A stretch of DNA of 64,000 nt from the NCBI RefSeq assembly GCF_902506455.1, contig NZ_LR733844.1:249133-313132 (forward strand), in the 5' to 3' direction. Source of the DNA: Sphingomonas sp. 8AM (lineage in GTDB: Bacteria; Pseudomonadota; Alphaproteobacteria; Sphingomonadales; Sphingomonadaceae). How positions within the stretch are numbered: the stretch's first letter is position 1; each line of letters starts with the position of its first letter. Made by a program: the position numbers and the translations under genes. Of the stretch, positions 60,314-64,000 are shown piece by piece. The notes under the pieces are model-generated. The model had not been told where the DNA came from. It saw only the letters and a list, made by a program, of their open reading frames with translations, and did not search any database.

Positions 60314-61060
60314 ATGAGTCGCTTGCGGCTTGTGGAGGCGTTCGCAGCGACGCTTTCAGAAGTTAGGACAGCCGATGCGTTACATGAAGCGCTCGAAGCC
60401 ATATCAAACGATATGGGCTTCGACTTCTTTGCGCTTGCACATCATCCAACTATTCTCAATCCCGATGATCCCGGCGTTCGTTTGCACAACTATCCGCTTG
60501 AGTGGGTAAAGGTCTATGACGACAGCGGATTTGGCGTCAGCGATCCGGTGCGGCGCGCAAGTAACCGGCGGCTGGTTGGTTTCGCATGGAGTGATATCGC
60601 GCGCCTGATTGCGGTTACTTCCGGGGATCGTCATGTCCTTGCGCGAGGCTGGGAACACGGGATCGGCGACGGTTACACCATTCCGGCAAATGTGCCCGGT
60701 GAGGTGATCGGCTCATGCTCTTTCGCGGTCATGGCTGGCCGATCGCTACCGGCTGATCAGATCATGGTGGCCGAACTGGTTGGCGGTCTTGCGTTCGAAT
60801 GCGCCCGCCGCATCCATGGGGACTTTCCGGCGCCGTCATTTCCACGACTGACGTACCGGCAAACCGAATGCGTTCTGTGGTCCGGTCGAGGGAAGACCGA
60901 CTGGGAAATCGCGCGGATCATGGGCATCAGCCATGAGACGGTCATCCAGCACCTCAAACTGGCGCGGGAACGGTACGGTGTCCAGAAGCGGGCGACACTG
61001 GTCGTCAGGGCATTGTTCGACGGCCTGTTTTCGTTCGCCGATATCCTGCGCCGACGCTGA
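60314..61060 (+). CDS. luxR: LuxR-family acyl-homoserine-lactone receptor/transcriptional regulator
   Basis: A 248-residue quorum-sensing regulator. The N-terminal autoinducer-binding domain has the conserved pocket residues: Trp and Tyr in LEWVKVYDDSG, the Asp-Pro in GVSDPVRRA and Trp in GFAWSDI, and Gly in EHGIGDGYTIP. The C-terminal GerE HTH (about 178-235: LTYRQTECVLWSGRGKTDWEIARIMGISHETVIQHLKLARERYGV) keeps the usual Glu, Leu and Gly. Located 134 bp upstream of luxI and in the same direction, so it is the cognate receptor. Found on the mobile island. Confidence 0.92.
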   Translation: MSRLRLVEAFAATLSEVRTADALHEALEAISNDMGFDFFALAHHPTILNPDDPGVRLHNYPLEWVKVYDDSGFGVSDPVRRASNRRLVGFAWSDIARLIAVTSGDRHVLARGWEHGIGDGYTIPANVPGEVIGSCSFAVMAGRSLPADQIMVAELVGGLAFECARRIHGDFPAPSFPRLTYRQTECVLWSGRGKTDWEIARIMGISHETVIQHLKLARERYGVQKRATLVVRALFDGLFSFADILRRR

Positions 61061-61194
61061 TTGCGCCCGCTTGACGTCATTCGGCTCCCAGCCGGGCGCG
61101 ATGGTCCTCGTCCCGCCACCGACTACCCCCATTCCTTGGTATGTGCGTCGCCGCCACCGCACGCCAGCCTGCGCTTCTCACAAGGGAGACAGGC

Positions 61195-61830
61195 ATGTTC
61201 ACGGCGACGAGGATTTCGGGAAGCGGAGGCGAGGATGCGGCGATGCGTGCCATGTTTGCGGCGCGGACAGAGGTGTTCGTTGACCTGCTGGGTTGGCAAT
61301 TGCCAATCCTGGCCGGCAAATTCGAGCTGGACCAGTTCGACAACACTGATGCCCGATACCTCGTACTGCTTGATGCCGACGGACGGCATCGAGCATCCGC
61401 CAGACTGTTGCGCACAGATCGGCCCCACCTGCTCGATACCGTATTTCCGGACCTTTGCGGAGACGTGCTGCCGACAGGTTCCACCACGCTGGAGATCACG
61501 CGGTTCTGCCTCGATCGCCGCCAATGCGCGCGAGACCGCCGCCTCGTCCGTAACCAGCTTGTCAGCGCTCTTGTCGACTACGCGCTCGCGCACGGCATCG
61601 AAGCCTACACCGGCGTGGCCGAGCAGGCGTGGCTCGATCAGGTCATGACGTTCGGTTGGGACTGCTGCACCCTCGCGCCGGCCCGGGAAAACGGGGGCCG
61701 GATGCTATCGGCGCTGCGCATTACTATCGACGAGGAGACGGTAGGGAAGCTGCGAAAGAGCGGCATCTACGCGCCGGCCTGTTCCGTCCTTGCGCCGATC
61801 GCGCCTTTCACGACGGAAATGGACTCGTGA
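61195..61830 (+). CDS. luxI: Acyl-homoserine-lactone synthase (LuxI family)
   Basis: A 211-residue autoinducer synthase, using SAM and an acyl-ACP or acyl-CoA. All the canonical residues are present: Arg24, Phe28, Trp34, Asp46 and Asp49 (ELDQFDN), Arg70, Phe84, Glu100 and Arg103 (EITRFCLDR). The ATG at 61195 has an AAGGGAG RBS; a longer frame starts at 61141. The acyl-chain specificity cannot be read reliably. The stop overlaps the next start (GTGA), so the synthase and dioxygenase are made together. Confidence 0.92.
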   Translation: MFTATRISGSGGEDAAMRAMFAARTEVFVDLLGWQLPILAGKFELDQFDNTDARYLVLLDADGRHRASARLLRTDRPHLLDTVFPDLCGDVLPTGSTTLEITRFCLDRRQCARDRRLVRNQLVSALVDYALAHGIEAYTGVAEQAWLDQVMTFGWDCCTLAPARENGGRMLSALRITIDEETVGKLRKSGIYAPACSVLAPIAPFTTEMDS

Positions 61831-62741
61831 ACGCGGCCGTTCATCCCGTCGATGTCCAGCACCGGTATGAAGAGCTGAAAGAGCGCGGCTTCTGCATCAT
61901 TCCCGGCGCCCTGCCGGTCAGTGTCTTGCAAGATCTTGCAACCGATCTGGCGCCCGCGTTCGAACGGACGCCATTCTGTCAGGGCGACTTCTATGGAGCC
62001 CGTACGAAGCGATTCGGACGCATACTTGCCCGGTCCGTCCATGCCGCGACCGTCGTTCAATGTCCTGCAATCCTGACGCTTGCACATCAGATCCTCGCCC
62101 CGGCTTGCGACCGGATCCAGCTGAACCTGACGCAGGCGATCGGCATCCACCCGGGGGCCCCTGACCAGTTTCCTCACCGCGACCAGGATATGTGGCAGGG
62201 CGTGAAGGGCGAGCATGAGTATCTGTTGAACGTCATCTGGCCGCTAACTCCGTTCACCGCGGATAATGGCGCCACACGGCTGTTTCCCGAAACCCATGGC
62301 CAGCGTGCACTGACTGATACCACGCCGCCGCCCGCGGAGCTCGCGATCTGCCAGCCGGGCGACGCGATCTGTTTTCTGGGTTCGACCCTTCACGCTGCCG
62401 GCGCGAACATCGCCGAGACCGAACGGCGGTGCCTCGTGACCGGCTACAGTCTGGGTTGGCTCAAGCCTTATGAAAACCAGTGGCTTGCCTATCCACCGGC
62501 GGTCGCGCGCAATTTTCCCCCCGAGCTTGCGGCACTGATCGGCTATGCCCAGCATCGGCCTAATCTCGGCAATTACGAGGGACAGTGTCCTTCGGTGCTG
62601 CTGGGCGACGATGTCCCTGAATATCTCGCAGCTATCGATGCGCTGACACCCGATCAGGCGAAAATGCTCGCCGGATATGGCAAAGCGCCGTCATCCGTCA
62701 CTGGCCGGATTGATCCAGCCGGACGGGTCGACGATCGGTGA
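61827..62741 (+). CDS. Phytanoyl-CoA dioxygenase (PhyH) family 2-oxoglutarate/Fe(II) oxygenase
   Basis: A 304-residue double-stranded beta-helix oxygenase starting at a GTG that overlaps the luxI stop. The Fe(II) facial triad is His117 and Asp119 (FPHRDQDMW) with the distal His189 (GSTLHAAGANIAETERR), and the 2-oxoglutarate Arg is probably Arg201. The substrate is not known; an acyl chain, an acyl-HSL, or a secondary metabolite is possible. Its coupling to luxI suggests action on, or production of, a quorum-controlled small molecule. Genes of this type near luxI are, to my recollection, a recurrent feature of sphingomonads. It overlaps the following gntR gene by GTGA. Confidence 0.88.
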   Translation: MNAAVHPVDVQHRYEELKERGFCIIPGALPVSVLQDLATDLAPAFERTPFCQGDFYGARTKRFGRILARSVHAATVVQCPAILTLAHQILAPACDRIQLNLTQAIGIHPGAPDQFPHRDQDMWQGVKGEHEYLLNVIWPLTPFTADNGATRLFPETHGQRALTDTTPPPAELAICQPGDAICFLGSTLHAAGANIAETERRCLVTGYSLGWLKPYENQWLAYPPAVARNFPPELAALIGYAQHRPNLGNYEGQCPSVLLGDDVPEYLAAIDALTPDQAKMLAGYGKAPSSVTGRIDPAGRVDDR

Positions 62742-63343
62742 ACGCTGCCTATGTGCTCGATCGAAGCTACGCCACAATCCGCCAGCGGCTTTTGACCGGA
62801 GCCTATCGACCCGGTCAGAGGCTGGAGGCCAACCGGATTGCAGGTGATATTGCGGTCAGCATGACCCCGGTACGCGATGCGCTCAACCGCTTGACCGGAG
62901 AGGGTCTGGTTGAAGCCGAGGTGGGGGAAGGGTTCCGGGTGCCGTTCGTGACCAGCGACGGGCTGCGCGGCCTGATCGACTGGAATCGGCACCTGTCCCT
63001 TCTATGCGCACGACGCATCTGTCGTTGTTCAGAACGGCAGAATGTTACGGAAGATATTGATTACGCCGATCGCGCAACGCTGCTGTTCTCGCGCTTGGCG
63101 AAAGATACCGGCCTTGCCGAAGCAGTGAGTGCGATTGATCGCCTTTCGGCGCGCCTTCACCGGGTGCGCATGATCGAAGCCGAACTGATTCCTTCTGCCA
63201 CGGGGGAGATAGTCCTGCTTGGAGAAGCCTTCGATACCGGTGATCGTCGGCAGCTTCGACGTCTGCTCGAAAAATATCATCGGATGCGCCTTCGCATGAT
63301 TCCGGACCTTGTCCGGCGAATACGTTCCGACCCGAAAATTTGA
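62738..63343 (+). CDS. GntR-family transcriptional regulator, FCD-like
   Basis: A 201-residue regulator starting at a GTG overlapping the phyH stop. The winged HTH is at about 8-70 (SYATIRQRLLTGAYRPGQRLEANRIAGDIAVSMTPVRDALNRLTGEGLVEAEVGEGFRV), and the remaining ~120 helical residues are a short FCD-like part; the metal-binding His/Asp residues of typical FCD domains are not obvious, so its ligand is probably atypical. As last gene of luxI-phyH-gntR it may feed back on the operon or pass the signal on. Confidence 0.82.
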   Translation: MNAAYVLDRSYATIRQRLLTGAYRPGQRLEANRIAGDIAVSMTPVRDALNRLTGEGLVEAEVGEGFRVPFVTSDGLRGLIDWNRHLSLLCARRICRCSERQNVTEDIDYADRATLLFSRLAKDTGLAEAVSAIDRLSARLHRVRMIEAELIPSATGEIVLLGEAFDTGDRRQLRRLLEKYHRMRLRMIPDLVRRIRSDPKI

Positions 63344-63556
63344 TGCGCTGATTGGTCGCTGGTTGCGGGTAAATGAAATGAGCAATTCATGGCGTAAATG
63401 CGTAACGAACCCGGATTGCACTAAGGCTTTCCACTAATTTGTACAATGCTGCTTATCTGAAGCATTGTGACTGATTTTAGGCTATTTTGCATGAGAAGTG
63501 CAGCATTTCAGAGCCGCGCTTTCGCAGTTTGCAATTGGTGATATCTCCTCAAATTT

Positions 63557-63591
63557 GAAGAATTGGGGTTGAAACGAGCCCACAATTCTTC
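63557..63591 (+). promoter_or_regulatory. Inverted-repeat operator candidate before the second hipB
   Basis: Arms GAAGAATTG (63557-63565) and CAATTCTTC (63583-63591) are perfect inverted copies, with 13 of 15 positions matching when extended (AAATTTGAAGAATTG / CAATTCTTCATAAAT). The region ends 14 bp before the start codon. It suits autoregulation by the HipB antitoxin. The 63344-63605 gap is AT-rich (much less GC than the rest), which supports recent transfer or a strong promoter region, and holds no other gene. Confidence 0.6.
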
Positions 63592-63605
63592 ATAAATGAG
63601 GCGCT

Positions 63606-63956
63606 ATGCGGATTGTGCCCACGATGCCCGAAACTACGATGCTGGCCGAGCTTGGCCAGCGGGCGCAGCAATATCGTGTCGGGATGAATCTCACCCAGAT
63701 CGAGCTCGCGAAGCAAGCCGGTGTTTCACGAAGCACCATCGAACGCCTCGAAGCAGGCAGCTCGGTCCAGCTCGATAAATTGCTGCGGATTTTGCGAGCG
63801 CTTCGGCTGTCGGCAAATCTCGACCAGCTGATCCCCGAGACGAGCATCCGGCCGATCCAGCTCGCTGACTCGAAGGTGGAAACCCGTCGGCGCGCCTATA
63901 AGCGCAGAAGCAAAGCCACTAAAGAGCAACCGTGGACCTGGGGTGAGAAGACATGA
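63606..63956 (+). CDS. hipB: HipB-type antitoxin, XRE-family HTH
   Basis: A 116-residue protein with an HTH at about 14-72 (LGQRAQQYRVGMNLTQIELAKQAGVSRSTIERLEAGSSVQLDKLLRILRALRLSANLDQLIP) and a basic C-terminal tail (RRRAYKRRSKATKEQPW). The ERLEAGSSVQLDKLLRILRAL signature is typical of HipB antitoxins. It overlaps the next gene by ATGA, and that gene begins like HipA. An ATG at 63624 is an alternative start. It would repress the operon and bind HipA. Confidence 0.87.
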   Translation: MRIVPTMPETTMLAELGQRAQQYRVGMNLTQIELAKQAGVSRSTIERLEAGSSVQLDKLLRILRALRLSANLDQLIPETSIRPIQLADSKVETRRRAYKRRSKATKEQPWTWGEKT

Positions 63957-64000
63957 GCACAGCCGAGGTCTGGTTGTGGAACCGTCGTATCGGTGCGGTC
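63953..64000 (+). CDS. hipA: HipA-family toxin kinase, 5' end only (cut by window end)
   Basis: Sixteen codons before the window ends: MSTAEVWLWNRRIGAV, matching the usual start of HipA serine/threonine kinases. With the preceding hipB (ATGA overlap) it forms a type II toxin-antitoxin pair; HipA phosphorylates aminoacyl-tRNA synthetases (GltX in E. coli) to stop growth. The assignment rests on the context and the short N-terminus only. Confidence 0.7.
   Translation, partial: MSTAEVWLWNRRIGAV

Noticed and set aside
61061..61194. Lux box upstream of luxI
   Set aside because: No convincing 18-20-bp inverted repeat is seen between luxR and luxI; the palindrome at 60143-60154 does not match the classic box.

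Overview
The window looks like a chromosomal segment of a high-GC alphaproteobacterium of the sphingomonad type (Sphingomonas or a close relative). This rests on the very GC-rich codon use, PEP-CTERM proteins with the Sphingomonas-style tail (PEPATW...MILGF...RRR), several TonB-dependent receptors, a TonB receptor / tryptophan halogenase / SapC cluster, and a LuxI/LuxR locus followed by a phytanoyl-CoA-dioxygenase-like gene. No rRNA, complete tRNA or CRISPR array is visible.

Layout. 1-9200: ohr peroxidase with two palindromic sites upstream, glyoxalase I, a decayed TonB-receptor remnant, gluconokinase, a FadR-type regulator, a stand-alone LuxR-type HTH protein, a large secreted double pectate-lyase-fold protein with a propeller-like C-terminus, a PAP2 phosphatase, a secreted unknown and trmB. 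9291-18644: a PEP-CTERM protein, a small glycine-rich protein, a DUF3429 membrane protein, a PEBP-family protein, large-subunit catalase KatE, a soluble CBS-like/chemoreceptor-signalling protein, a PAS-GAF hybrid histidine kinase and an RhlE helicase. 18759-21812: a dioxygenase-fold lipoprotein and a two-component system.

21925-31641 is a complete assimilatory nitrate module: nasT (ANTAR antiterminator) and nasS (nitrate sensor), an untranslated leader with two A1/G4 hexaloop hairpins and a strong intrinsic terminator, then narK, nirB, nirD, nasA, cobA and a translationally coupled 36-residue membrane peptide. NasS is expected to hold NasT; on nitrate/nitrite NasT is released, binds the leader and lets transcription reach the transporter and reductases, with CobA supplying the siroheme precursor for NirB.

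31677-54083 is accessory metabolism: TonB receptor with divergent tryptophan halogenase and SapC, an isochorismatase-like hydrolase, a GlxA-type regulator, a broken sulfur-detoxification pair (frameshifted rhodanese-DUF2892 and a 38-codon metallo-beta-lactamase stub), LysR regulator, aldo/keto reductase, a secreted GH51 arabinofuranosidase, three PEP-CTERM proteins (one a predicted HExxH metalloprotease), a DUF6055 lipoprotein with HExxH, a second large TonB receptor, a DUF2161 protein coupled to a cellulase-like glycosidase.

54084-64000 is probably one end of an integrated mobile island: gene debris with a 12-G tract, a tRNA 3'-end-like sequence (candidate attachment site), a tyrosine integrase, a Fic protein with repeated operator-like sites, a duplicated integrase tail, a HipB-like regulator with two perfect operators but no HipA, an orphan DNA methyltransferase, a luxR gene followed by a coupled luxI-phyH-gntR operon, and a second hipB whose hipA runs off the window end. 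The mobile quorum-sensing operon, the NasT leader RNA and the operator arrays are the most interesting points.
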